Below are positions 28,207 to 37,528 of a stretch of 64,000 bases of DNA, piece after piece. The DNA lies in assembly GCA_021781965.1 (NCBI GenBank), contig JAJXVU010000007.1, forward strand, positions 16,977-80,976, given 5' to 3'. The DNA is from Pseudomonadota bacterium. GTDB taxonomy: Bacteria > Pseudomonadota > Gammaproteobacteria > UBA1113. The position numbers and the translations under genes were made by a program. Under the pieces are notes generated by a model. It was not told where the DNA came from, ran no database searches, and saw only the letters and a program-made list of their open reading frames with translations. The stretch's first letter is position 1. The number at the start of each line of letters is the position of its first letter.

Positions 28207-29607
28207 ATGACCGTACGCACTCGTTTTGCACCCAGCCCTACCGGCTATTTACACATAGGCGGCGCCCGTACGGCGCTGTACAGCTATTTATATGCCAAGC
28301 ATTATGGTGGCAAATTTATTTTGCGCATAGAAGATACCGATCGCGAACGTTCTACGGATGAGGCCATACGTGCTATTTTGGAAGGCATGGAATGGCTGGG
28401 CTTAGAATGCGATGAAGGTCCATTTTATCAAACACACAATATAGCCCGTTACCAGGAAGTGCTGCAACAATTATTAGACACGGGGCATGCCTATCGTTGC
28501 TATTGTAGTAAAGAGCGCTTAGAAAAAATGCGCGAGGAACAAACGGCGAATAAACAAAAACCGCGCTACGATGGCTATTGCCGCGATCGTGAGCAAAACG
28601 CCAGCGAACCACATGTCATCCGTTTTAAGAACCCACAACTAGGCGATGTGGTAATAGACGATATGGTCTTGGGGAAAATCGTCTACGCTAATTCTGAATT
28701 GGACGACTTAATCATCGCTCGCAGCGACGGCATGCCTACGTATAATTTTACGGTAGTGGTAGACGATTGGGATATGAAGATCACTCATGTGATCCGTGGT
28801 AACGATCACGTCAACAATACGCCTAGACAAGTCAACTTATTTCTGGCCTTGGGCGCAACACCACCGCAGTATGGCCATCTGCCCATGATTTTAGACGAGC
28901 ACGGCAAAAAATTATCGAAACGTACGGGTGCCGCCAGTGTGATGGAGTACCGCGAGCAGGGTATTTTACCGCAAGCCTTACTCAATTATTTAGCGCGCTT
29001 AGGTTGGTCACATGGCGATCAAGAATTATTCAGTATGGCGGAGATGATTGAATTTTTTAATGGCAACTCACTCTCTAAATCCGGTGCAGCTATTAATCCG
29101 CAAAAATTATTGTGGCTAAATCAGCATTACATGCAACACAGTGCCCTGGATGATTTAGTCAGCGAATTTGATTGGCAGCTGTTTCGCTTAGGCGTTAATG
29201 TTGAAAATAGCGCTGTAGAAACCAGCACCATCATCGCCGTGCAACGCGAACGCTGTAAAACGATAAAAGAAATGGCCGAGAAGAGTGTATTCTTTTATAC
29301 TGACGTTACTGACTACGATGCTAAAGCCGTAGCCAGTCATATCGATGCAGATGCCTTGCGTCGTTTAACGTTGTTGCAAGAACACTTAGCCCTCATATCG
29401 CATTGGCAGGCGGAACACATACACACGTTGCTGCAAAAGTTATGTGCGCAAGAAGAGTGTAAGATGGGGCAGATTGCACAACCCTTGCGCATTGCTTTAA
29501 CGGGAAATACCTTATCGCCGCCCATAGATCAAACCGTTTATTTACTCGGTAAAGAAGTAGTGCAAAAGCGATTGCAACGATTTTTGGAAGGGCAGCGTTT
29601 GGCCTAG
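28207..29607 (+). CDS. gltX: Glutamyl-tRNA synthetase
   Basis: A 466-residue class I synthetase. RFAPSPTGYLHIGGARTALYSY at the N-terminus has HIGG at 16-19, KLSKR lies at 235-239, and a CYC...Y-C zinc-type cluster is at about residues 98-125. The length is normal for bacterial GluRS. Charging tRNA-Glu also feeds tetrapyrrole synthesis. Its stop overlaps the stop of the convergent ankyrin gene by 3 bp. Confidence 0.95.
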   Translation: MTVRTRFAPSPTGYLHIGGARTALYSYLYAKHYGGKFILRIEDTDRERSTDEAIRAILEGMEWLGLECDEGPFYQTHNIARYQEVLQQLLDTGHAYRCYCSKERLEKMREEQTANKQKPRYDGYCRDREQNASEPHVIRFKNPQLGDVVIDDMVLGKIVYANSELDDLIIARSDGMPTYNFTVVVDDWDMKITHVIRGNDHVNNTPRQVNLFLALGATPPQYGHLPMILDEHGKKLSKRTGAASVMEYREQGILPQALLNYLARLGWSHGDQELFSMAEMIEFFNGNSLSKSGAAINPQKLLWLNQHYMQHSALDDLVSEFDWQLFRLGVNVENSAVETSTIIAVQRERCKTIKEMAEKSVFFYTDVTDYDAKAVASHIDADALRRLTLLQEHLALISHWQAEHIHTLLQKLCAQEECKMGQIAQPLRIALTGNTLSPPIDQTVYLLGKEVVQKRLQRFLEGQRLA

Positions 29608-30500
29608 GAATAACTCCAGCGGCGTGGACGCAATCTATCCGTATCCAAAAGAGCTTCATCTGAATCTGCTACGCCTCGTTCTGGCTCATCTGAATCTGGT
29701 TTGCGATAGTTGAATATAGGTGAGCTAAGATGAAGTATATGCGGCGTAATAAAAGTAGAACTTTTTAAATTGACTGTAACCGTATCTAACAATTGCTCCA
29801 ACAGCAAAGTAAAATCCCTGGGAGCATTTGCGCACTTTAATATCGCCATAAGTTCGGAAGTAGTATTTATGCCAGATAAATTTGTTTGTACATGAGTTAA
29901 TACCTTTTGAAAAGAAGGCGAAAAAGAACCTGGATTAGATTGCATTAATATGTGTGCTAGTGTAGGTAAAATTTCTTGAAGAAGATTTTTTTGTAACACG
30001 CACATTAAAAGTTGAAATGTTTCTTCTAACTTTTCAATTTGTTGTAAGAGTTCGTTTAGAAGCGACAGAGTCGCTTTTAATTCTTTGCTTTGTTTTAATA
30101 TCGGCATTAATGTGGATTTAAATATTTCATAGGTAATTTGTTGTAATACCTGTTCCAGAAGCGGCGTAAGATCTTTGCCCCATTTCTTTGTTAGTTGAGT
30201 GAGAAATACAGCAAAAAAATAGCTATTTTGTGCGGCAAAATGTAATGCTGTTTGATTTCTACGAACCCCACCGAGAAAAAAGGGATCAGCTCCGTTTTCA
30301 ATTAAAATTTCCCATATTTCTATGTTACCATTTCGTGCGGCCATGTGTAATAATGTCATATGACATTCGTTTTTAATCTTGACTAAAGAAGGTTTTTCCT
30401 TTAACTCTGCGTTAAATTCTTCTTCTTTTCCTACCGTTAGCATTAAATTAAGTAATCGGTCGAAGTCAAATATTTCAAACTCAGATGCGTGCGCGGCCAT
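29604..30500 (-). CDS. Ankyrin-repeat protein
   Basis: A 298-residue protein with an AAGGAAA site. Two ankyrin repeats at about 47-110 (MTLLHMAARNGNIEIWEILIENGADP and the next QTALHFAAQ unit) are followed by about 130 residues of amphipathic helices in a HEAT-like series, then a short charged tail rich in Asp, Glu and Arg. No enzyme motif or membrane segment is visible. It is a possible effector by family and neighbourhood. The stop overlaps gltX by 3 bp, tail to tail. Confidence 0.8.
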   Translation of the reverse strand: MAAHASEFEIFDFDRLLNLMLTVGKEEEFNAELKEKPSLVKIKNECHMTLLHMAARNGNIEIWEILIENGADPFFLGGVRRNQTALHFAAQNSYFFAVFLTQLTKKWGKDLTPLLEQVLQQITYEIFKSTLMPILKQSKELKATLSLLNELLQQIEKLEETFQLLMCVLQKNLLQEILPTLAHILMQSNPGSFSPSFQKVLTHVQTNLSGINTTSELMAILKCANAPRDFTLLLEQLLDTVTVNLKSSTFITPHILHLSSPIFNYRKPDSDEPERGVADSDEALLDTDRLRPRRWSYS

Positions 30501-30563
30501 TTTTTTTCCTTAGAATTATTATCGTATGATTCAAAAAAGTATTAGTGCATTGGTGCTAAAATC

Positions 30564-30588
30564 ACACTGTCAGTACTGCCGACAGTGT
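30564..30588. repeat. Inverted repeat, 8-bp arms
   Basis: ACACTGTC and GACAGTGT around 9 bp, followed on the plus strand by TGTTTT. It lies 64 bp upstream of the ankyrin gene that reads leftward. It could be an operator for that gene or a terminator-like hairpin. Confidence 0.35.
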
Positions 30589-30778
30589 TGTTTTGCATGT
30601 AATTATTATGCTTTTAACTTCTCTCAAGGCTATAACGGGTTTTCGCTTGTAGAAATTTTCATAATAGAATTTATGAAGTTCACTACATTCTGTGCGAATT
30701 ATACATAAAATATTATAGGAAGTGCATAGTAAGAATCTTTCAAGTAGTGCTTTTATGAGAAAAAGTGTGTTGCAAAAG

Positions 30779-30798
30779 ATAATATAACGTTATATTAT
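30779..30798. promoter_or_regulatory. Perfect 20-bp palindrome, candidate KfrA operator
   Basis: ATAATATAACGTTATATTAT is self-complementary over all 20 bases and is bracketed by TGC and GCA. It lies 151 bp before the kfrA-like start. Known KfrA proteins repress their own promoter through inverted repeats, which makes this the obvious candidate; the link is inferred. Confidence 0.5.
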
Positions 30799-30949
30799 GC
30801 AATCCGGTTTGCGTTAGATTAGACCCCCTCAATTTAACGACCGAACGATTGTGGTTATATTTCATATTGTAGCGCAAGTTGTGCTCTGAAATAGGATTTC
30901 GCGAGCATGATGTACTTAATAGTATTTCAACGGTAAAAAGGAGTAAAGA

Positions 30950-32017
30950 ATGGGCAGAATAGGGATTTCATACCAAGATGTGGCAACCGCCATACTCAAA
31001 TTACAAGAACAAAGTAAACCGCCTACTGTAGATAACGTCCGCGAAGTTCTAAAAACAGGCAGCAAAAGTACTATTGCGCGCTTGCTGCGTGAATGGAAAC
31101 AACAACACGGTTTACTAAAAAACTATAATGACGCTACCTTACCGACCGAACTAATGGCCGTGGTCAAAGAATTCTGGCTAAAGCTACAAAACAAAACCGA
31201 TGGATCCATCGATAAGCATCAACAAGAATATGATGCCGCACGGCACGAAATCCAACAGCAGCTCAATCAATACAAAGCCAAAGATGCGGCATGGTGGAAT
31301 CGAGTACAAGTCTTAGAAGAGAAATTGAGGCTACAAAATGAAGATAATAAACAACTTAATGCCGCTCTCATAGCTGAACAGCAAGAAAAAATTGAAGCCA
31401 CTAAACAGCTTCAAGCACTTCAATCTCATCAATTAGAAACTGAAGCTGAAAATGAACGTCTACAACAGCTACTAAAACAGGCACAAACCAATCTAGAGCA
31501 TTATCAAACTACAATACAGCAAATACACCTGGAGCACGAGGCTGTCATGAAACAGCAATATGCCGACCATGAGCAAAAACTATTACAACTACAACAACAG
31601 ATTGAACACGTGACTCGTGAAAGGACATTCTTGGAAGTTCGTTACGGAAGTTTAGATAAAGAATATGGTTTGTTGATGACAAAGCATGCCACGTTGGAAT
31701 CGCAGGCCCAAGAATTGCAGACAAAACACAATAAATTGGAATTAGATTGTGCTAGAATAAGTCAAAATTACGCAAGGATATCACAAGACTGCAATGTACA
31801 GCGCCAAGCTTTAGAAGCCAAAAATAATGAGTTGACTGAATGCCAACTTGGATTGGGGCTGGCTGAGCAGCATGTGGATTATTTACAAAACACTTTGTTT
31901 GCAACAGAAGATAAACTCATCGCTTTACAGGATGATTATCTGTCCGTATCACAGGAGAAGGCGAACTTGGAAGGGTACGTTAGGGAATTGCGGACAAGGT
32001 GGGTTGGGGGACAGTAA
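30950..32017 (+). CDS. kfrA: KfrA-like DNA-binding coiled-coil protein
   Basis: A 355-residue protein with an AAAGGAG site. Residues 1-65 match the KfrA N-terminal DNA-binding domain (ISYQDVATAILKLQEQSKPPTVDNVREVLKTGSKSTIARLLREWKQ in family terms: a helix-turn-helix with the GSKSTI recognition part). Residues 80-350 are one very long coiled coil rich in Gln, Glu and Leu. KfrA is known from broad-host-range plasmids, where it is an autorepressor and forms a fibrous or nucleoid-like structure aiding plasmid stability. Here it sits in a chromosome-like setting with no plasmid replication or partition genes near. Confidence 0.85.
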   Translation: MGRIGISYQDVATAILKLQEQSKPPTVDNVREVLKTGSKSTIARLLREWKQQHGLLKNYNDATLPTELMAVVKEFWLKLQNKTDGSIDKHQQEYDAARHEIQQQLNQYKAKDAAWWNRVQVLEEKLRLQNEDNKQLNAALIAEQQEKIEATKQLQALQSHQLETEAENERLQQLLKQAQTNLEHYQTTIQQIHLEHEAVMKQQYADHEQKLLQLQQQIEHVTRERTFLEVRYGSLDKEYGLLMTKHATLESQAQELQTKHNKLELDCARISQNYARISQDCNVQRQALEAKNNELTECQLGLGLAEQHVDYLQNTLFATEDKLIALQDDYLSVSQEKANLEGYVRELRTRWVGGQ

Positions 32018-32085
32018 TCAAACATTTCAATCAATGATAATATAAACGTTAATTTATTTTGTAGAAAAATGTATCAGAGTAGTAT

Positions 32086-32517
32086 ATGATAAGAAAAATA
32101 ATTATAACAGATAATGAACGTAATTTAAATGAAATAACACTAAGCTCCTTTAAGGTTTTTTTTGTGTTCAAACAAGGTTGTGACATATCTTATATCCGAG
32201 CTTTTAAACAAATGTTTTTGATCAACAAACAAGCCGCGAATTCAATTGGAAAATACAATTATAGTGTAAGTGAGCATTCAAATAGGATTCTTATAACAGG
32301 TAATGTGAGCAATACTATAGATGTGTTAATTACTTTCGACCTTTTTAATAAAACAATTACTGAAGAGCTTGAAAGACTAAAACTATTTTTTAATAACAAA
32401 GGAAACAACTGTTTTTTTACTGGGGCAGACAGTGTAGATGATTCAGAAAATTCAGATATGGACACCCTCGCCGAAGATAACGATGAACCACAAAATGTTC
32501 ATTCCTACAATTCGTAA
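32086..32517 (+). CDS. Hypothetical protein with acidic tail
   Basis: A 143-residue protein 68 bp after kfrA. Residues 1-105 alternate short strands and helices (IIITDNERN, FKVFFVFKQG, SNRILITGNV) and probably form one small alpha/beta domain. Residues 110-143 are acidic and disordered (DSVDDSENSDMDTLAEDNDE). No signal peptide or known family is seen. The ribosome binding site is poor, so expression is less certain. Confidence 0.6.
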   Translation: MIRKIIITDNERNLNEITLSSFKVFFVFKQGCDISYIRAFKQMFLINKQAANSIGKYNYSVSEHSNRILITGNVSNTIDVLITFDLFNKTITEELERLKLFFNNKGNNCFFTGADSVDDSENSDMDTLAEDNDEPQNVHSYNS

Positions 32518-32526
32518 ACCCTCTTG

Positions 32527-32763
32527 TTAATCGCCCCAGGAAACTTTTAAGATGGTCGCAGTTTGAGGCACAATCGATATCTCTTCTTTTTTGCTCTTAT
32601 AAGAAATAGCAGCGGTAAGGGTTAAGACAGAGCAGACTATAATATACAATGCCGGCGCATCGGCTCTATGGAAGAATTTGATTAATTCAGCGAAGGCTAA
32701 TGGCGCATCTGTATTAATAGTATCTTGGTGCGTTTTAAGAATAATAGAAGGGCCTTCAGACTT
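32527..32763 (-). pseudogene. Transporter C-terminus remnant (MFS-like)
   Basis: The frame directly after the hydrolase stop is open for about 79 codons and ends with TAA at 32529-32527. It reads as an amphipathic part (APLAFAELIKFFHRADAP), a hydrophobic helix (ALYIIVCSVLTLTAAISY) and a cytoplasmic tail (KSKKEEISIVPQTATILK). This is how the last transmembrane helix and tail of metabolite/proton symporters of the major facilitator superfamily look. There is no start or ribosome binding site. It is therefore the 3' remnant of a deleted transporter gene. A similar tail lies at 33992-34060. Confidence 0.55.
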
Positions 32764-32766
32764 CTT

Positions 32767-33618
32767 CTATCCAAACACCTCAATGATAGCCTTATTCCAT
32801 TGTTCTTCTTGTTCAAGATTGGATAAATGCCCCGCATTTTTGATGACGACCAATTGACTATTTTTAGCAAGGGCATGCATATCATGACTTTGCTGTGATG
32901 AAACCAGCATATCTTGCTCTCCAGTAATGATCAAAACCGGCAATGAGGTCGCAGCCAGAGTGCTAGACATATCTTCACGCAAAGCCATACCTCGTAATGC
33001 AGATGCAATACCGGTTGCAGACTGTTTCTGCATAATATCATGCAAGAATGATTTTGTTTTTTCAGAGGCTTGTGATGATAAAGCTTTAGGCATGAATCCG
33101 TTGATTAAACTTTCTGTTCCATGTTCAAGGACATCTTGTGCCGAAGCTTCGCGTTTCTTTTTGATATCGGCATTGTCTGCAATGGATTGAGTATCTGCAA
33201 GTATTAGACCATTAACTTTTTCTGGGTATGCGTTCAAGAATGCCAAAGAGATATATCCCCCCATTGATTCGCCACCAATAATGGCATGCTGTATATGCAA
33301 ATGATTGAGTAGTGCATTTACTTCATCGGCATATTGAACCATAGTAATAGCTTTACCATCGGTAGGGGAGGATTCACCAAATCCCCACAGATCTAATGTA
33401 ATGACACGGAAATGTTTTTTAAGAGGGTCTATTTGTTGATTCCAGAGTTGTTTGTCGGTAGGGAAAGCATGTATTAGTACAAGCGGTTTTCCAGAACCTG
33501 TATCTGTGTAGGAAATTGTTTTATGATCAACAATAAGCTTATTAGCAAAACAAGTAGAAATTGTAACCATAAATATTAATATTCCTTTTAAAATTAGCCT
33601 AGCAGTTATAGAGGACAT
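32767..33618 (-). CDS. Secreted alpha/beta hydrolase
   Basis: A 283-residue protein with a signal peptide (cleavage near residue 25, CFA|N) and an AAAGGAAA site. The alpha/beta-hydrolase fold is complete: the oxyanion HAF segment (LVLIHAFPTD), nucleophile Ser118 in GGESMGGY, Asp236 in ITGEQDML and His264 in NAGHLSN. This suits an esterase, lipase or peptidase of the prolyl-iminopeptidase-like group in the periplasm or outside the cell. The substrate cannot be told. Transporter remnants flank it on both sides. Confidence 0.88.
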   Translation of the reverse strand: MSSITARLILKGILIFMVTISTCFANKLIVDHKTISYTDTGSGKPLVLIHAFPTDKQLWNQQIDPLKKHFRVITLDLWGFGESSPTDGKAITMVQYADEVNALLNHLHIQHAIIGGESMGGYISLAFLNAYPEKVNGLILADTQSIADNADIKKKREASAQDVLEHGTESLINGFMPKALSSQASEKTKSFLHDIMQKQSATGIASALRGMALREDMSSTLAATSLPVLIITGEQDMLVSSQQSHDMHALAKNSQLVVIKNAGHLSNLEQEEQWNKAIIEVFG

Positions 33619-34133
33619 TGATCGTATTTCCTTTCAAAGTGATGTTGCTGCATTAAGATCTTCCAAGAGTAAAATCGGGAGATGGGAAAATGCTAACTTT
33701 ACCTCTTTAGTTGGGAGAATTGACTTTCTAAACTCATGGAATATTTAACTTCTTCATAAGTGCAGCAGAAAGAGTACCATTACTTTGATTGGATTTCATT
33801 TTAATTGTCTCGCATGTTGAAAAAGTTTATATCAGCAAAAATTGTACCATAAAGTGATATAACACATAAGATTCGACCGGTTGCTTCTATATGGAATGCT
33901 TGCACACTTTATCATTATTAACAGCTTGCCAGCCAATTTGTTTTATTTTAGCGCTAGGGCGGGTCCTTGTGCTGATCGCGAATTACCCTTTCTAATAATT
34001 CTGTGAAGGTTTTAAAATGTTTGCTTCTTTGGGTGCAATGGATATCTCTTCTTTATACCGCAAAATCTAAAGCTTTACATTCAAAGGAAATAATTGTATA
34101 AATACGCTTTAACAAAAAAGAGGAGCTCCTTAT
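33619..34133. other. Gene-poor region with degraded sequences
   Basis: A 515-bp gap. It contains a short tail homologous to the remnant at 32527-32763 (see 33992-34060) and a 21-codon minus-strand frame with an ATG at 33799 ending at 33734 that could be a broken gene start. Otherwise I see only AT-rich sequence and the leader of the next gene. Confidence 0.5.
33992..34060 (-). pseudogene. Second copy of transporter tail remnant
   Basis: Minus-strand codons ending in TAG at 33994-33992 read RYKEEISIAPKEANILKPSQNY. They match the tail of the 32527-32763 remnant (KEEISIVPQTATILK) at most positions, including its place at the very end of the frame. An in-frame stop lies just upstream at 34067-34069. 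It is a leftover of a second, related transporter gene. Confidence 0.45.
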
Positions 34134-35870
34134 ATGGCAGCGGATGCAAAAGATGTTAACAACTCTATTTATCATCAAATTTGTAAACAGTATGCTTCTG
34201 GATTTAAGCTAATGTTACAGGATTGTGTCGAGTTAACTATATCTAATGAACAGTTAATTAATATGTTAATGGGACATTGGGCAAAGAAGGTTTTACTTAG
34301 CAATCATTATGAGCTTAATAAATGGAAAAATATTATTTTTCATTCTTATGCCCTTATAAGAGATGCTAGAGGAGCTGGATTAGAACATTTACGCGCTCGA
34401 GCTACCATAATGGAACAAAAATTTGGCGCCGGTGAACATTATGAAGCCAATCTAATTAGGTTCAATCTAGGCGGAAGAATAATGGAATTTTATAATCCTT
34501 CTTCTTGCTATATTTATGATAGGGGAACTGAAGATCAGCAGGAATTAGATTTGGGTCATGCTTTTAATGATCCTAACATGGGCATATTTGGTTTTTTTAT
34601 GGGGAAAAAGGAAGAAAAGATTACTAATGCTATTAATCAATCTGGAAGCGCTGTTAAAGGCACTAAAGAAGGTCAAGAAAAACTCAAACGAAAACTATCT
34701 TCTAGGCTTGGTAGTTTAGATATAGATGCATCGGATGCTGTTTTAAAACCAGATGTAGCGACTTCATCAAGCACTAAGAGTAAAGATGCGCAGATAGGAT
34801 ATGGTATTATACAAAAAAACATTATTGAGCATATGAGAGCAAACCAATTAAATGATGCGCAAGTTGCAAGAATGGCTAAATTAATATTGTTAGGCTGGGA
34901 GTCATTAAATGGTTTCGCAGCGTCTGTAGCTAAAGACTATATGGACGAGGAGGGCTTAGATAAGCTTACTGCTATTAGAAGAACACAACTTAACTATCAT
35001 CCTGATCTTGATAAGATGCCTAAAGAATTACCATTGCTTTTAGCTTGTTGGTTTGTTGCTGAAACAAGTAGAAACCCGCTTAGTTTTTATGTATCTTTAA
35101 TGTTGCTTGATTTAATAGAAGTCGGTGCCAAATTGCCGGATGGCAGTTTAATTACTTGGGCGAGCGTTATATTTCACCCCGAATATTTAGATGATGCATT
35201 ACCTGCAGAAAGAAAAAGAGAACTTATACGTATAGGTGGGTTACATCCCATGTCTCATAAAGACTCATACACTGAATTTAAAGGCAATAAATATCAAAAA
35301 GGTCCTCCATTAGGTTTGGTTAATATTAAATCTTCTCTAATTGTTATATCATGGATGAAAGCTTTCCCTAATAACATTTCTTCTGATAACATATCTTTTC
35401 TAAGTAAAGAATCGCTTGATGTGATTGAGAAAAGGATTCTTATTACAGATCAAGAAGCTTTCTCTAGAAATTGGGTATTCAATTGTATAGGTAAAAATGC
35501 TTTAGAAAATGATTTAACTGAAGAACAATATTGTGTTTTGTTAGATGAAATAAATGGTTATTTACGCTTTTTGTGCCCCCCCTCTGAAGAGCCAAGAATT
35601 CTGTCAAAAGAAAGTAGCTTTAATGAAAAGACTAGAGATCATTCAGAAGAAAATGAATATTCTGATTACAGCAATGATGAAGATTATATTGAGCTAGACT
35701 TTGAAAGTTTAGATAAAGTACAAGGTAACGAAGCAGCCGCTGCAATACCATCTTCACCTTCAGAACCCCGCTTGTCAGAAATTACCGGTAATCCATTTTC
35801 GAGATTTCATCATCAATCAAATCGTGACAAAAGCCAAAATTCAGAGGGTTCACCAGCGCTGAGAAACTAA
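34134..35870 (+). CDS. Hypothetical effector-like protein, 578 residues
   Basis: AGAGGAG precedes the ATG. The protein is soluble, with no signal peptide or membrane helix. Residues 1-125 and 215-470 look globular and mainly helical. Residues 160-215 form a Lys/Ser-rich linker. Residues 480-578 are acidic, Ser-rich and disordered. No catalytic motif or known family is recognisable. Low GC, an AT-rich upstream region and a clean terminator point to a single-gene unit. An effector role is inferred from composition and context only. Confidence 0.75.
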   Translation: MAADAKDVNNSIYHQICKQYASGFKLMLQDCVELTISNEQLINMLMGHWAKKVLLSNHYELNKWKNIIFHSYALIRDARGAGLEHLRARATIMEQKFGAGEHYEANLIRFNLGGRIMEFYNPSSCYIYDRGTEDQQELDLGHAFNDPNMGIFGFFMGKKEEKITNAINQSGSAVKGTKEGQEKLKRKLSSRLGSLDIDASDAVLKPDVATSSSTKSKDAQIGYGIIQKNIIEHMRANQLNDAQVARMAKLILLGWESLNGFAASVAKDYMDEEGLDKLTAIRRTQLNYHPDLDKMPKELPLLLACWFVAETSRNPLSFYVSLMLLDLIEVGAKLPDGSLITWASVIFHPEYLDDALPAERKRELIRIGGLHPMSHKDSYTEFKGNKYQKGPPLGLVNIKSSLIVISWMKAFPNNISSDNISFLSKESLDVIEKRILITDQEAFSRNWVFNCIGKNALENDLTEEQYCVLLDEINGYLRFLCPPSEEPRILSKESSFNEKTRDHSEENEYSDYSNDEDYIELDFESLDKVQGNEAAAAIPSSPSEPRLSEITGNPFSRFHHQSNRDKSQNSEGSPALRN

Positions 35871-35948
35871 TTTTTTTGAAAAAGAAAATGCTTTGATTCA
35901 GCGTCTAGCCCTGGCCGTACCTGGTGGAATATCGCTATAAGAGTACAG

Positions 35949-35976
35949 AGAGGCTTCCAATGAAGCCTCTTTATTG
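35949..35976 (+). terminator. Rho-independent terminator
   Basis: AGAGGCTT and AAGCCTCT form 8-bp arms around CCAATG, followed by TTATT. It ends the 34134-35870 gene and precedes the permease. Confidence 0.65.
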
Positions 35977-36034
35977 ACTAAACAATAACCTGAAGGATAC
36001 AATGCTGCCAGAGTAAGAATTGACAAGGCATACT

Positions 36035-37450
36035 ATGAGTTTACAGCGTTCACTGAATTCCAGGCAGATCAGCATGATAGCTATCGGCGGCTCTATTGGC
36101 ACCGGATTATTTTTAGCCAGTGGCAGCACTATTCATGATGCAGGTCCCGGCGGTGCCGTGCTAGCTTATGCCATTATGGGTGTTATGGTCTATTTCTTGA
36201 TGACCAGCTTGGGAGAAATGTCCGCCTTTATGCCCACCTCGGGTTCTTTTTATACCTATTGTGCACGCTTTGTGGATCCCGCCTTAGGTTTTGCCATGGG
36301 CTTTAATTACTGGTACAACTGGGCTATTACGGTGGCAGCTGAGATTGTAGCAGCTACCGTAGTGATGAAATTCTGGTTTCCCGATGCTTCTCCTTTTCTA
36401 TGGAGTGGACTATTTTTAAGCCTTTTTGTAGGTCTTAATATTTTTTCAGCGAAGGGCTTTGGTGAAGCGGAATATTGGTTGTCACTCATTAAAGTGATGG
36501 TAGTGGTTAGCTTTATTATTATAGGCGGCGCCATGATTTTCGGCTGGACTAGCCACGAAAGTGTAGGTTTTGCCTATTGGCAAATGGATGGCGCGCCTTT
36601 TCATGGCGGATTTTGGGCGTTGTTTGGTGTTTTTATGGTGGTAGGGTTTTCGTTTCAGGGCACTGAACTCATTGGTGTAGCCGCAGGTGAAAGCGAAAAT
36701 CCCAAAAAAACTATCCCATCGGCCATCAAAAAAGTATTTTGGCGCATAGTTCTTTTCTACATTTTGGCCATATTAGTGATTAGCTTTTTAATTCCTTATA
36801 CCTCGAATGAACTCATGGGTGGCGATATTGCGACTAGTCCATTCACATTGGTCTTCAAGAACAGTGGCATTACTTTTGTGGCCAACTTGATGAATGGCGT
36901 TATTTTGGTTGCTATTTTGTCCGCAGGAAATTCAGGCATGTATGCCTCTACACGTATGTTGTGGTATTTATCGCATCAAAAACATGTCCCCCAAATTTTT
37001 TCAAAAGTAAGTAGCCGTGGGATCCCTATTCCCGCTTTATTAGCCACTGCAGCGGTAGGGATGTTGGCTTTCCTCTGTTCTGCTTTCGGCAATGGCATTG
37101 TCTATCTTTGGCTATTAAACGCATCCAGTTTATCTGGCTTTATTGCCTGGTTGGGAATTGCCATAAGCCATTATAGGTTCAGAAAAGCCTACGTTCTGCA
37201 AGGAAATAGTATAAAAGATTTGCCTTATGTCGCTAAAGGATATCCTTATGCACCGCTTATTGCTTTTGCTTTATGTATTGTTATTATTGCCGGACAAAAT
37301 TACAGTGCGTTGATGAAAAATCACATCGATTGGGAAGGTATTTTGGTATCTTATACCGGTGTATTTGTATTCCTCGTACTATGGCTAGGCTATAAATTTT
37401 CCAATAAGACAAAAATGGTCAAACTGCATGAGTGTGATTTTAAGGTTTAA
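36035..37450 (+). CDS. Amino acid permease (APC family, LysP/GabP-like)
   Basis: I chose the ATG at 36035, with AAGG 7 bp upstream, over an in-frame TTG at 36020. The 471-residue product has 12 predicted membrane helices. The first helix has the APC substrate loop (ISMIAIGGSIGTGLFLASGS), followed by GPGGAVLAYAIMGVMVYFLMTSLGEM, the amino acid transporter signature of the lysine/GABA/aromatic permease group. It imports an amino acid with protons at the inner membrane; which one is not clear, though resemblance to LysP is good. It stands alone before maf. Confidence 0.88.
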   Translation: MSLQRSLNSRQISMIAIGGSIGTGLFLASGSTIHDAGPGGAVLAYAIMGVMVYFLMTSLGEMSAFMPTSGSFYTYCARFVDPALGFAMGFNYWYNWAITVAAEIVAATVVMKFWFPDASPFLWSGLFLSLFVGLNIFSAKGFGEAEYWLSLIKVMVVVSFIIIGGAMIFGWTSHESVGFAYWQMDGAPFHGGFWALFGVFMVVGFSFQGTELIGVAAGESENPKKTIPSAIKKVFWRIVLFYILAILVISFLIPYTSNELMGGDIATSPFTLVFKNSGITFVANLMNGVILVAILSAGNSGMYASTRMLWYLSHQKHVPQIFSKVSSRGIPIPALLATAAVGMLAFLCSAFGNGIVYLWLLNASSLSGFIAWLGIAISHYRFRKAYVLQGNSIKDLPYVAKGYPYAPLIAFALCIVIIAGQNYSALMKNHIDWEGILVSYTGVFVFLVLWLGYKFSNKTKMVKLHECDFKV

Positions 37451-37528
37451 GGTTAGCGCAGCTACAATAGTTTACACTCAACGTCATAAACTGTATAAAT
37501 AGACTTTATTGATTGAGAGACGTTTAAA

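Larger units (their letters stand above)
30501..30949. other. Intergenic region before kfrA with two inverted repeats
   Basis: A 449-bp gap between divergent genes. It has a hairpin at 30564-30588 and a perfect 20-bp palindrome at 30779-30798. A 60-codon frame at 30526-30708 lacks a ribosome binding site and family features, and I do not call it. Confidence 0.55.

Noticed and set aside
30526..30708. 60-codon plus-strand frame upstream of kfrA
   Set aside because: No ribosome binding site, crosses an inverted repeat, and has a random composition.
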